64,000 nt of DNA from Bradyrhizobium sp. CB3481 (GTDB lineage Bacteria > Pseudomonadota > Alphaproteobacteria > Rhizobiales > Xanthobacteraceae), in the NCBI RefSeq assembly GCF_029714305.1, contig NZ_CP121647.1, positions 1,756,501 through 1,820,500 of the forward strand, read 5' to 3'. Shown one piece after another: positions 43,629-52,192 of this stretch. The notes under the pieces were generated by a model. The model searched no databases, was not told the DNA's origin, and worked only from the letters and a program-made list of their open reading frames with translations. The position numbers were made by a program, and so were the translations under genes. Each line of letters opens with the position of its first letter. The stretch's first letter is position 1.

Positions 43629-44609
43629 TTACGACGGCAAATCGCGTGGCCTTCGTTTCTTTGGCCGACCGGAACGATGTAGACCCCGCACTTCCTGCTG
43701 TTGAAAAAGCTCCCCGCAGATGTCACGCAACCATTGGCTTGCTGGGTCGTGATGGAAACGGGCGTGCCAATATTGCTTCACTGTAAACCCGGCGATCGCC
43801 AGCGGGCAGTCGAGCACGCGCAGTCCGTAATAGTGAGCCAACGTTTCGCCAATGTGCCTTGGAAGGGTGGCGATCAGGTCAGTCGTTCCAACGATTGCGG
43901 GTAATCCCAAAAAGCCGGGGAGCTCAAGCGCAATGTCAAGAACTATCCGCTGCTCCTGTAGCGCGGCCGCGAGCAACTGATGTCCGGTGCCGGAGCGAAT
44001 GAGGACGTGCGCCTCACGCCTGAAATCCTTTGCGGTGATGCGGTCGCGGATTCGAGCATGTTTCGCGTTCGCCAAGCAGACCCAATCCTGCGGAAACAGT
44101 GCCTGTTGGAAGTGTCCAGCATCGAGATCCGAGATGTAGCCGAGCGCTAGATCGGCCTCGCCAGACTGCAGCATTCGTGGGGTATCGACGCCTATCTGCG
44201 CCGCCTCAATGCGGATGCCCGGCGCAACACGGCGGACGTGGGCGAGGATGGCCGGAAGGAGCGTGATGTGGCTCGCATCCGTCATGCAGATGATGAAGCG
44301 GCGTTTTGCAGCCGTCGGATCAAAGTCAGTGCGAAGCTCCGCTAGACGACGCAGCATCTCCAACGCCTGCCTAGCCGTGCCGATGAGAGCCTCGGCGCGC
44401 GGAGTCGGTAGCATTCCCTCCGCTGACCGGATGAAGAGCGGATCGTCCAGTTCCTTTCGCAGGCGCGCCAGCCAGATCGAAATAGTCGGCTGACTTTGAC
44501 CGAGCTTCTCGGCTGCCTTGGTGACGCTGCCCGTGGCGAACAATGCGTCAAAGAGGCGGAGCAGGCGCGGCTCCAGCAGGTTCGTGTCGGAGAGGTCCCG
44601 GTGATTCAT
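43629..44609 (-). CDS. LysR-family transcriptional regulator (module B)
   Basis: 326 residues. The N-terminal winged helix-turn-helix reads LRLFDALFATGSVTKAAEKLGQSQPTISIWLARLRKELDDPLF. The effector domain follows (KRRFIICMTDASHITLLPAILAHVRRVAPGIRIEAAQIGVDTPRMLQSGEADLALGYI). Its opening MNHRDLSDTNLLEPRLLRLFDAL is like the NahR/PcpR branch, which often senses aromatic compounds. The last ~25 residues are basic and may be read-through into duplicated repeat DNA. It is divergent from the panE-like gene. A truncated, frameshifted copy of its 3' part is at 29474-29882. Confidence 0.88.
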   Translation of the reverse strand: MNHRDLSDTNLLEPRLLRLFDALFATGSVTKAAEKLGQSQPTISIWLARLRKELDDPLFIRSAEGMLPTPRAEALIGTARQALEMLRRLAELRTDFDPTAAKRRFIICMTDASHITLLPAILAHVRRVAPGIRIEAAQIGVDTPRMLQSGEADLALGYISDLDAGHFQQALFPQDWVCLANAKHARIRDRITAKDFRREAHVLIRSGTGHQLLAAALQEQRIVLDIALELPGFLGLPAIVGTTDLIATLPRHIGETLAHYYGLRVLDCPLAIAGFTVKQYWHARFHHDPASQWLRDICGELFQQQEVRGLHRSGRPKKRRPRDLPS

Positions 44610-44624
44610 TGCGATCCGCAATAA

Positions 44625-44650
44625 TGGATATAAGGATCATAGCATATCCA
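44625..44650. promoter_or_regulatory. inverted repeat in the LysR/panE-like intergenic region
   Basis: TGGATAT (44625-44631) and ATATCCA (44644-44650) are perfect arms with a 12-bp spacer containing ATAG. They lie 16 bp from the LysR start, and a T-N11-A site can be drawn within. It is the best candidate LysR binding site for the divergent promoters. Confidence 0.5.
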
Positions 44651-44711
44651 AATACGGAGCCGACTGCTACCACGCTTCCGACCCCAAAAAAGGCGCGGGA
44701 GAAACGTTCGG

Positions 44712-45656
44712 ATGAGGATCTGCTTTATCGGAGCGGGTGCCCTGGGCTCGACCATTGGCGGCACGCTGGCGCGCGGTGGTGCTGAGGTTTGGTTGATCGA
44801 TCCGTTTCAGGCTCACGTCGACGCGATCAATGCCAGTGGTCTACGGATGCTCGAAGGTGGTGCCGAGACCGTTGTGAAGGTCTCTGCCTGCACCTCCACG
44901 ACACAGGTCGGCATAGTGGCGGACCTCGTCATCGTCCTCGTCAAATCCTACCACACGCGGGATGCGATCCGGGCGGCAGCGCCGATCATCGGGCCGCAGA
45001 CGGTCGTGATGTCGCTTCAAAACGGTCTTGGTCACGAGGACATCCTTGCGGAGGAAGTTGGTCGTGACCGGGTCATGGCGGGCAAGACCTACGTTGGTGG
45101 CGTGCTGCTTGGCCCAGGTCACGTTCGCTCCGGGGTCATCGGCAAGGAAACCATCATCGGCGAACTTGATGGACGCTTGACGGAGCGCGCACAGCGAATT
45201 TCCGAGACTTTCAATCGTGCCGGCGTTCTCACGCTGCTCAGCGACAACATCTTGGGCACGATGTGGGACAAGTTGTTCATCAACGTCGCTGGAGGAGGAA
45301 TTACCGCCGTTACCGGGCTGACTTATGGCGGCCTCTATTCGCTACCGATCCTGGAAGATTGTGCGCTGGCCGCAATCTCGGAGAGCATCGCCGTCGCGCA
45401 AGCTGCCGGCGTCAAGATCTCGATTACCGACCCGCGGCGCGCTTGGACGATGGCATCCGCGGGTCTACCGCCCGAGTTCGAGACGTCGATGTTGCAGAGC
45501 TTGCAGTCCGGCAATCTGACCGAGGTTGATTACATTCACGGCTCGGTCGTGCGTTGGGGCGGTAAGCTCAACGTGCCGACCCCGGTCAACTCCACCCTCG
45601 TCGCGCTGGTCAAGGGCATCGAATACGCCCGCAGCGACTATCCAGGAAAGACCTGA
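44712..45656 (+). CDS. ketopantoate reductase (PanE/ApbA)-family oxidoreductase
   Basis: A 314-residue NADP-dependent 2-oxoacid reductase-like protein. Motifs: FIGAGALGSTIGGTLARGGAEVWLID (NADP Rossmann), LVKSYHTRDAIRAAAPIIGPQTVVMSLQNGLGHEDIL, the catalytic Lys region MWDKLFINVAGGGITAVTG, and the C-terminal substrate loop PTPVNSTLVALVKGIE. It is first in a long plus-strand operon of catabolic genes, so it is unlikely to be the biosynthetic PanE; it may handle a 2-oxo acid of module B. Confidence 0.87.
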   Translation: MRICFIGAGALGSTIGGTLARGGAEVWLIDPFQAHVDAINASGLRMLEGGAETVVKVSACTSTTQVGIVADLVIVLVKSYHTRDAIRAAAPIIGPQTVVMSLQNGLGHEDILAEEVGRDRVMAGKTYVGGVLLGPGHVRSGVIGKETIIGELDGRLTERAQRISETFNRAGVLTLLSDNILGTMWDKLFINVAGGGITAVTGLTYGGLYSLPILEDCALAAISESIAVAQAAGVKISITDPRRAWTMASAGLPPEFETSMLQSLQSGNLTEVDYIHGSVVRWGGKLNVPTPVNSTLVALVKGIEYARSDYPGKT

Positions 45657-45660
45657 GACG

Positions 45661-46047
45661 ATGTCGTTGCCTCGCGCTTATGTCGAGCACGTCGCGATCC
45701 GTGTGCCGGACGTTGATCATCACGTCGACTTCTTTCGTGAGGTGCTTGGTCTCACCATTCGCGACGAGCAACCCGCCGATGGTGCGCGCCCGCGTCAGGT
45801 GTGGGTGCTCGGGAGCGTGCAACTCATCGAAGATCCGAATTTTGTCGGACCAGAGGGGCGTCTCGCGCATCTCGGCATCATGGTCGACGATTACGAAGGT
45901 GTGCTCGCCCGTGCCGCCGCGTGGGGCGCCAAGGCGTTGCCTGCCGGGCCGAACTGGCTCGAGCTGCCGGGCGGGCTCAACGTCGAAATCTTGCAAGCCA
46001 GCGCAGGTGCCGTGGAAGCCGCCCTGGCGATCAATCCCCGTGCCTAG
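45661..46047 (+). CDS. VOC (glyoxalase/bleomycin-resistance fold) protein
   Basis: 128 residues, two beta-alpha-beta-beta-beta modules. Strand starts VEHVAIRVPDVDHHVDFFREVLGL and LAHLGIMVDDYEGVLARAAAWGA carry the first-strand His and the end LPGGLNVEILQ the last Glu. That pattern gives a mononuclear metal site as in glyoxalases, epimerases and small dioxygenases. It begins 4 bases after the panE-like stop. A racemase or lyase role in the pathway is plausible but unproven. Confidence 0.82.
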   Translation: MSLPRAYVEHVAIRVPDVDHHVDFFREVLGLTIRDEQPADGARPRQVWVLGSVQLIEDPNFVGPEGRLAHLGIMVDDYEGVLARAAAWGAKALPAGPNWLELPGGLNVEILQASAGAVEAALAINPRA

Positions 46048-46060
46048 AGGAAGACGCGAT

Positions 46061-46531
46061 ATGAGCGATGAGCGCTACTGGGACGATGCCAAGGTCGGTG
46101 ACGAATGCGTCACCCCTTCGGTGACGGTCACCGAAGCGATGGTGAATGCCTATGCCGAACTGACGGGTGATTTCACGCCGGTCCATGTCGACGAGGAGTA
46201 CGCGAGGAGCACACCATTCGGCACACGCGTCGCGCATGGGCTGTTTGGTCTGTCGCTGGCCGACGGTTTGAAGACCCGTGCCGACTACCGCTTCCTCCCG
46301 GGAATGTCGCTGGGCTGGACGTGGGATTTCAAACTGCCGATCAAGCTCGGCGATGCCGTGCACGTGAAGTTCCGCGTCGGCTCGATGCGCACTACGAAGC
46401 GGGAAGGGTGGGGCATCGTGGTGCTGCCCTCAGAGCTCATCAATCAGCGCGGCGAAGTGGTGCAACTCGGTGAGCATCGGCTGATGATTCCGATGCGTCC
46501 GAAGACCAGCGCCGCAGGAGAGCAGGCATGA
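46061..46531 (+). CDS. MaoC-family (R)-specific enoyl-CoA hydratase-like protein
   Basis: A 156-residue hot-dog protein. The hydratase 2 motif is clear: YAELTGDFTPVHVDEEYARSTPFGTRVAHGLFGLSL, with Asp and His at D-x4-H. The ATG at 46061 follows AGAGGAAG. It overlaps the CoA-transferase gene by 4 bases, suggesting that an acid is first activated to its CoA thioester by that enzyme and then hydrated or dehydrated here. Confidence 0.88.
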   Translation: MSDERYWDDAKVGDECVTPSVTVTEAMVNAYAELTGDFTPVHVDEEYARSTPFGTRVAHGLFGLSLADGLKTRADYRFLPGMSLGWTWDFKLPIKLGDAVHVKFRVGSMRTTKREGWGIVVLPSELINQRGEVVQLGEHRLMIPMRPKTSAAGEQA

Positions 46532-47754
46532 CCGCACAGGATCTGCCGCTCAAAGGCATTCGCGTTATCGACTACAGCCATTTCCTGGCAGGCCCGTTCA
46601 TGGGCCGTTGCCTCGCCGCGATGGGCGCGGAAGTCATCAAGGTGGAGCGTCCAAAGGCAGGCGATGCGGGCCGCGCCCATGGATATTTCAAGGACGGACA
46701 ATCCGGCTACTTCCTGCAACAGAACATGGGGAAGCAGGGGCTCTGCATCGATCTGCGCGACACGCGTGGCCTCGACATGATGATGAAGCTGGTCGACACG
46801 GCCGATGTCCTCATCGAGAACTACCGCCCCGGCGCCCTTGAGCGCCTCGGGCTCGGTTACAAGGCACTCTCGGCACGGAATCCCGGACTGATCTACTGCT
46901 CGGTCTCCGCCTATGGCCACACCGGTCCCTATGCCGACCGCCCGGGCTTCGGCCTGATCGCAGAAGCGATGTCGGGCGCTCTGGCGCAGCTGGGCAATCC
47001 CGGCGAAGCGCCGCCGCTGCTGCGGATGCCACTGGCCGACATGTATGCCGGCATTCACGGAGTGGCTGCCGTCAATGCGGCGCTGGTTGGCCGCGCGTCG
47101 TCCGGGCGCGGCCGACACATCGATCTGGCACTGTACGACTGCATGGTCTCGATGCACGACTATGCGGTTCAGCGTTACTTCCTCTCCGGCGGTACCGACC
47201 TGCCAAGGCAGACCGGCAGCGGACAGCCGGACTCGACTGTCTACGGTGTCTTTCCGGCCAAGGACGGCAATCTTGTCATCGCCGCGCAAGTCGATGATGC
47301 GTGGCGACGATTGGCGAGCCTGATTGGAGGGGACACGTTGGCATCCGACGAGCGCTTCGCCAAGCCTGCCGCGCGGAACGCCCATTATACCGAAGCCATG
47401 GAGATTGTGCGCAACTGGACGCTGTCGCAGCCGTCTCGGGATGCTTGTCTTGCGGCACTCGATGAAGCAGGTGTGCCGTCAGCTCCTGTGCAGACCATCG
47501 AAGAGGTCGTGAGGGATCCGCAGATCCACGCGCGCGGGATGCTGGTCGAGCAGAAGCATCCAGTGCTCGGCATGGTGACGCTGCCGAACCTACCCTTCCG
47601 TTTCTCCGACTGCGACACCACGGTGCGTACTCCGGCGCCACTGCTTGGCCAGGACAATCGCCGCATTGCAGAGTCGCTGGGACTCTCGGCCGAGCTCGTT
47701 GAGGCGATGGTGCGCGACGGTGTCCTCTACAACGAAGTTGCAGTGCAGGAGTGA
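46528..47754 (+). CDS. family III CoA-transferase (CaiB/BaiF type)
   Basis: A 408-residue enzyme that transfers CoA between acids. Motifs: GIRVIDYSHFLAGPFMGRCLAAMGAEVIKVERP, NMGKQGLCIDLRDTRGLDMMMKLVDTADVLIENYRPGALERLGLGY, and the catalytic Asp in MPLADMYAGIHGVAAVNAAL. Length is standard. The position with MaoC directly upstream points to activation of a carboxylic acid in module B (by analogy with mesaconate, citramalate or oxalate CoA-transferases, without a specific call). Confidence 0.92.
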   Translation: MTAQDLPLKGIRVIDYSHFLAGPFMGRCLAAMGAEVIKVERPKAGDAGRAHGYFKDGQSGYFLQQNMGKQGLCIDLRDTRGLDMMMKLVDTADVLIENYRPGALERLGLGYKALSARNPGLIYCSVSAYGHTGPYADRPGFGLIAEAMSGALAQLGNPGEAPPLLRMPLADMYAGIHGVAAVNAALVGRASSGRGRHIDLALYDCMVSMHDYAVQRYFLSGGTDLPRQTGSGQPDSTVYGVFPAKDGNLVIAAQVDDAWRRLASLIGGDTLASDERFAKPAARNAHYTEAMEIVRNWTLSQPSRDACLAALDEAGVPSAPVQTIEEVVRDPQIHARGMLVEQKHPVLGMVTLPNLPFRFSDCDTTVRTPAPLLGQDNRRIAESLGLSAELVEAMVRDGVLYNEVAVQE

Positions 47755-47757
47755 GCC

Positions 47758-48585
47758 ATGAGCGATCGTTATGCGGTGATTGGCAATCCGATCGGCTTCA
47801 GCAAATCACCCCTCATCCATGGCACTTTCGCCAAAATGACGGGACAGGACCTTGTCTATGAGACGATCGAGGGACCCCTCGATGGCTTCAGCGAACGGGT
47901 TGATCAATTCCGGACGGAGGGCGCCAAGGGGCTAAACATCACCGCCCCGTTCAAGCTCGATGCCTTCGCCTACGCAAACGAGCTCTCAGAGAGCGCCAGA
48001 CGGGCAGGTGCCGCGAACTGCCTTAAATTCGACGGCGACCGGATCATTGCCGAGAATTTCGATGGGATCGGCCTGGTGCGTGACATCACCGTCAATCTCG
48101 GCGTCAAAGTGGCCGGCCGACGCATCCTGATGCTCGGGGCTGGAGGAGCAGCGCGTGGCGCGCTGCTGCCGTTCCTGCGGCAGGAGCCGTCCGAATTGGT
48201 TCTCGTCAACCGAACGCTGTCGAAAGCGGTGGCATTGGCCGAAGAGTTTGCCGGCTGTGGTCCCCTGATTGTCAGCGGTTATGCCGAACTGGCCGATCTT
48301 GCCGAGGGCTATGACGTCGTGGTCAACGCGACATCGGCCAGCCTGCGAGGTGAAATGCCGCCACTTCCAAGCAATGTCTTCCGCGGTGCGGAGCTGGCAT
48401 ACGAACTCGCCTACGGCAAAGGATTGACTCGCTTTCTGCAAGCGGCCCGCGCCGAAGGCGTAGCCAAGCTGGCCGACGGTGTCGGCATGCTGGTCGAGCA
48501 GGCGGCGGAAGCCTTTGTCTGGTGGCGCGGCGTTCGACCGAGCACGACTCAGGTCATCGCCGAACTGACCGTCCCATTGAGCTGA
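47758..48585 (+). CDS. aroE: shikimate dehydrogenase-family protein (AroE-like)
   Basis: 275 residues with AroE motifs. The substrate site has VIGNPIGFSKSPLIHG, the catalytic Lys is in GLNITAPFK, and Asp is in ENFDGIGL. NADP binding is by LMLGAGGAARGALLPFL and VNRTLSKAVALA. The usual NTDG is changed to NFDG and the QGA near the C-terminus to QAA. The normal role is 3-dehydroshikimate to shikimate with NADPH. Because it lies in a catabolic, transporter-linked operon with AroQ, it is more probably a peripheral quinate/shikimate-type dehydrogenase than the housekeeping enzyme. Confidence 0.85.
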   Translation: MSDRYAVIGNPIGFSKSPLIHGTFAKMTGQDLVYETIEGPLDGFSERVDQFRTEGAKGLNITAPFKLDAFAYANELSESARRAGAANCLKFDGDRIIAENFDGIGLVRDITVNLGVKVAGRRILMLGAGGAARGALLPFLRQEPSELVLVNRTLSKAVALAEEFAGCGPLIVSGYAELADLAEGYDVVVNATSASLRGEMPPLPSNVFRGAELAYELAYGKGLTRFLQAARAEGVAKLADGVGMLVEQAAEAFVWWRGVRPSTTQVIAELTVPLS

Positions 48586-48702
48586 CGGGCGACGCCGAGC
48601 ATGCATCCGAACTCCAGCTTTCTCGTCGGTCTGAGCGGCAGAGGGTGACCCCCCGGGGCCGACGGGCGAGCGGCACGCACAACGCCCGAGAGGAAACGCA
48701 AG

Positions 48703-49371
48703 ATGGGCTACACGCTCGATTTCTCGGTGCTTTGGCATGCAATGCCCGCACTGCTGTGGGGATGCGTGGGTACGTTGGGCCTGGCGCTTGCCGGAATGAC
48801 GCTCGCAATGATTATCGGTGTTGCCGGCGTCGCGGCACGCGATGCGAAGGCGGCCTGGTTGCGTGCCATCGTGATCGGCTTCGTCGAGATCGTGCGCAAT
48901 ACGCCTTTCCTGGTGCAGATTTTCTTTCTGTTCTTCGCCCTGCCGCTCATCGGGTTGAAGCTCAATCCAACCGCTACCGCCATTATCGCACTCGGTGTCA
49001 ATGGCGGCGCCTACGCCATCGAGATCATTCGCGGCGGCGTTCAGTCAATTCATAAAGGACAGGTAGAGGCCGGCTACGCGCTCGGCCTGCACAAGGGGCA
49101 GGTATTCCGCTTCATCGTGCTCAAGCCCGCACTCCGCGCGATCTACCCCTCGCTCACGGGTCAGTTCATCATGCTGACGCTGACCTCGTCGATCTGTTCG
49201 GCGGTATCGGCTTACGAATTGACGTCGGTTGCGCAGCGCATCGAAAGCGACACATTCCGCAGCTTCGAAGTCTATTTCTCCGTCACCTTCCTCTATCTCG
49301 CGATCTCCTGGCTGTTGATGCTGGGCTTCGCGGTCATCTCTCACCGCTTCTTCTCATATCCGACACGCTGA
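48703..49371 (+). CDS. polar amino-acid-type ABC transporter permease 1
   Basis: A 222-residue HisM/HisQ-like permease with five hydrophobic segments. It contains the family sequence VEIVRNTPFLVQIFFLFFALPLIG and the coupling loop VEAGYALGLHKGQVFRFIVLKPALRAIYP. A good GAGAGGAAACGC ribosome site precedes the ATG at 48703. It is followed 10 bases later by its partner permease. Confidence 0.88.
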   Translation: MGYTLDFSVLWHAMPALLWGCVGTLGLALAGMTLAMIIGVAGVAARDAKAAWLRAIVIGFVEIVRNTPFLVQIFFLFFALPLIGLKLNPTATAIIALGVNGGAYAIEIIRGGVQSIHKGQVEAGYALGLHKGQVFRFIVLKPALRAIYPSLTGQFIMLTLTSSICSAVSAYELTSVAQRIESDTFRSFEVYFSVTFLYLAISWLLMLGFAVISHRFFSYPTR

Positions 49372-49381
49372 GGGGGAGATC

Positions 49382-50038
49382 ATGGCACCGCATTTTGGTC
49401 TTCCCGAGTTCGGTTTCCTGCTGCGTGGGCTGCAATGGACGATGCTGCTTACGCTGGTCGCGTTTGCGGGCGGCTGCACGGCGGGGCTAGCCGTAGCATT
49501 GCTGCGCACCTGTGGTCATAAGGGGGTGGAACGGATTATCCGCATTTACATCGGGATATTCCAGGGCACTCCGCTGCTGCTGCAGCTTTTCGTCGTGTAT
49601 TACGGATTGGCGCTTACCGGGCTGAAGCTCGACGCGTTCGTCGCGGTGGCGATCGGTTTCACTGTAAATGCCTCCGCCTTCCTTGGCGAGATCTGGCGCG
49701 GTGCAATACAGGCCGTGCCGCGCGGCCAGACCGAGGCGGCGATGGCGCTTGGACTGCACTATTCGTCTCGCATGCGCGACATCGTGCTGCCGCAGGCGAT
49801 CCGCATCTCGCTGCCGGCGACCATCGGCTATCTCGTGCAGCTCATCAAGGGCACTTCGCTCGCCGCCATCGTCGGCTTCATCGAACTCGCCCGCGCCGGT
49901 CAAATCGTATCGAACCAGACCTTCCAGCCGTTGCTCGTCTTCGGCGTGGTTGGCGCAATGTATTTCATCCTCTGCTGGCCACTCTCATGGTGGGGCAGTC
50001 GCATGGAGGCCAGGCTGGCCCTGGCCAATCAAAGGTAG
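49382..50038 (+). CDS. polar amino-acid-type ABC transporter permease 2
   Basis: A 218-residue permease, the partner of the preceding one. It has IRIYIGIFQGTPLLLQLFVVYYGLALTG and the coupling loop TEAAMALGLHYSSRMRDIVLPQAIRISLPATIGYL. The C-terminal end, LSWWGSRMEARL, is typical of this family. Confidence 0.88.
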   Translation: MAPHFGLPEFGFLLRGLQWTMLLTLVAFAGGCTAGLAVALLRTCGHKGVERIIRIYIGIFQGTPLLLQLFVVYYGLALTGLKLDAFVAVAIGFTVNASAFLGEIWRGAIQAVPRGQTEAAMALGLHYSSRMRDIVLPQAIRISLPATIGYLVQLIKGTSLAAIVGFIELARAGQIVSNQTFQPLLVFGVVGAMYFILCWPLSWWGSRMEARLALANQR

Positions 50039-50089
50039 GAACGGCGCACCTGCCCAATCACATACAGCCATCATCAGGAGGAGATACTA

Positions 50090-50917
50090 ATGTTGTTTGC
50101 ACTCAATCGTCGCCAGTTCGGCATTGCGTTGCTGACGTTGGGGGCCATCGCTGTCGCAGGCGAGTCGCAGGCGGGCACTCTGGAAGACGTTAAGAAGAAG
50201 GGTGTCGTCGTCATCGGAATTCAGGGCGACAATCCTCCCTGGGGCTTTGTCGATAGCTCAGGAAAGCAGGATGGCATCGATGCCGACATGGGGCGCGCCT
50301 TCGCTGAATATCTCGGCGTGAAGGCCGAGTTCGTCCCGCTGGCGGTGGCGAATCGTATTCCGGCGCTGACCACGGGCCGCGTAGACATTCTGTTCGCAAC
50401 CATGGCCATGCTGCCCGAGCGCGCAAAGGCGGTGCAGTATTCCAAGCCGTATGTTGCCAACGAGATTACACTTGTTGCTGCCAAGGCGACCCCGATCAAC
50501 AGCAATGCCGATATGGGCAAGTACGTTATCGGCGTTCCGAGGTCCTCCACGCAGGACACCCAGGTCACCAATAGTGCTCCAGCAGGCACCGAGATCCGCA
50601 GATTTGATGATGACGCGGCCACGATCCAGGCGCTGCTCTCCGGCCAGGTCCAGGCCGTCGGTGCGAATTTGTTTTACCCGCAGCGTCTGAATGCGGCGAA
50701 GCCGGAACTCGGGTTCGAACCCAAGCTTCACTTCACCGCTCTGTACAACGGGGCCTGCACGCGCCTGGGAGACAAGGAGTGGAACGAGACGGCCAACAAA
50801 TTCATCGACCAGATCAAGTCGAACGGCAAGTTGGCCGCCTTCTACGCTAAATGGATGAAGGTGCCCGTGCCGACCTTCCCCGACTCGGTCCCCGGCGTTC
50901 CATTCACCATCCAGTAG
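50090..50917 (+). CDS. polar amino-acid-type ABC transporter substrate-binding protein
   Basis: A 275-residue periplasmic family 3 binding protein. A signal peptide ([23 protein letters not shown]) is followed by [51 protein letters not shown]. The ligand-clamp Arg region is [25 protein letters not shown] precedes the ATG at 50090. Family 3 proteins bind amino acids and some other small carboxylates, so the ligand could be the acid degraded by module B. Confidence 0.9.
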   Translation: MLFALNRRQFGIALLTLGAIAVAGESQAGTLEDVKKKGVVVIGIQGDNPPWGFVDSSGKQDGIDADMGRAFAEYLGVKAEFVPLAVANRIPALTTGRVDILFATMAMLPERAKAVQYSKPYVANEITLVAAKATPINSNADMGKYVIGVPRSSTQDTQVTNSAPAGTEIRRFDDDAATIQALLSGQVQAVGANLFYPQRLNAAKPELGFEPKLHFTALYNGACTRLGDKEWNETANKFIDQIKSNGKLAAFYAKWMKVPVPTFPDSVPGVPFTIQ

Positions 50918-50976
50918 CCACTGCGAGCGGCCGACGCGCGATCCGCGTTGGCTGCCGCCCGACAGCGGAGACCAGC

Positions 50977-51723
50977 ATGCAGGACCCGATCCTGATCGAA
51001 ATGAAAGCCGTGCAGAAATGGTACGGCGGGTACCAGGCACTTCGCGATGTCGATCTCACCGTGCGCAAGGGCGAGAAGATCGTGCTCTGCGGTCCGTCCG
51101 GCTCAGGCAAGTCGACTCTGATCCGCTGTATCAACCGCCTCGAGCCGATCCAGCAGGGTAGTATCGTGGTGAACGGTCACCGGCTGGACGATAGCATCAA
51201 GGCTATCGATGTCGTACGTCAGGACGTCGGTATGGTCTTTCAGAGCTTCAACCTTTTTCCGCATATGACGGTCTTGCAAAACTGTACACTCGCGCCTATT
51301 CGCGCGCGTCGCATCAGCAAGACCGAAGCGGAGGCGACCGCGCGAAAATACCTCGAGCGCGTGCGCATCGGTGATCAGGCCGAGAAGTATCCGGCTCAAC
51401 TTTCGGGCGGTCAGCAACAGCGCGTCGCGATTGCGCGTGCGCTCTGCATGCAGCCCAAGGTGATGCTGTTTGATGAACCGACCTCGGCTCTCGATCCGGA
51501 AATGGTCAAGGAGGTGCTCGATACGATGATAGGCCTCGCCAACGACGGCATGACCATGATTTGCGTCACCCACGAGATGGGCTTTGCCCGCCAGGTTGCC
51601 GATCGTGTCATCTTCATGGCTGAAGGGAAGATCATCGAAGAAGGCGCGCCCGACGCTTTCTTCCGCAATCCACAGCACGCCCGCACCAAGCAGTTCCTTG
51701 GCGAGATCCTTGCCCATCACTGA
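50977..51723 (+). CDS. polar amino-acid-type ABC transporter ATP-binding protein
   Basis: A 248-residue GlnQ/HisP-like ATPase. Motifs: [67 protein letters not shown], and CVTHEMGFA. All catalytic motifs are intact. The ATG at 50977 follows CGGAG. It completes the transporter with the two permeases and binding protein upstream. Confidence 0.92.
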   Translation: MQDPILIEMKAVQKWYGGYQALRDVDLTVRKGEKIVLCGPSGSGKSTLIRCINRLEPIQQGSIVVNGHRLDDSIKAIDVVRQDVGMVFQSFNLFPHMTVLQNCTLAPIRARRISKTEAEATARKYLERVRIGDQAEKYPAQLSGGQQQRVAIARALCMQPKVMLFDEPTSALDPEMVKEVLDTMIGLANDGMTMICVTHEMGFARQVADRVIFMAEGKIIEEGAPDAFFRNPQHARTKQFLGEILAHH

Positions 51724-51736
51724 ACGGAGTTCTTCT

Positions 51737-52186
51737 ATGAGTCGTCTTGTCTACGTCCTCAACGGGCCAAATCTCAATTTGCTCGGCAAGCGCCAGCCCC
51801 ACATCTACGGTCACGAGACGCTTGCGGACGTGGAGCGCGATTGCCGGGCGCTGGCCGGGGAGCTCGCATTGGAGATGCGCTTTCACCAGTCGAACAGGGA
51901 ATACGAGCTGATCGACTGGATCCACGAGGCGCGCGAGACGGCTGCCGGTATCGTGATGAATCCCGCGGCTTTCACCCATACGTCGGTTGCCATCCTGGAT
52001 GCTTTAAACACGTTCGAGGGAACAGTAATCGAGGTGCACATTTCCAACGTGCACAAGCGCGAGGAATTCCGCCACCACTCGTTTGTCTCCAAACGAGCTG
52101 ATGGGGTCATCGCAGGCTTCGGCACTCAGGGTTATCTGCTCGGCTTGCGTCGTGTGGCCAAGCTGCTTGATGAGAAGACGGGGTAG
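51737..52186 (+). CDS. aroQ: type II 3-dehydroquinate dehydratase
   Basis: 149 residues, the standard length. It has the type II active site: [17 protein letters not shown] (Arg and Tyr), [41 protein letters not shown] (His) and [15 protein letters not shown]. It interconverts 3-dehydroquinate and 3-dehydroshikimate. An ATG at 51737 follows ACGGAG, 14 bases after the ATPase gene. Together with the AroE-like enzyme in the same operon it suggests a hydroaromatic (quinate/shikimate-like) catabolic role, since a biosynthetic copy would not need to sit with an importer. Confidence 0.93.
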   Translation: MSRLVYVLNGPNLNLLGKRQPHIYGHETLADVERDCRALAGELALEMRFHQSNREYELIDWIHEARETAAGIVMNPAAFTHTSVAILDALNTFEGTVIEVHISNVHKREEFRHHSFVSKRADGVIAGFGTQGYLLGLRRVAKLLDEKTG

Positions 52187-52192
52187 CATCGT

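Noticed and set aside
44712..45656. Housekeeping panE for pantothenate synthesis
   Set aside because: It is on an island, first in a catabolic operon divergent from a LysR gene, with no panB or panC nearby; the family call is kept but not the role.
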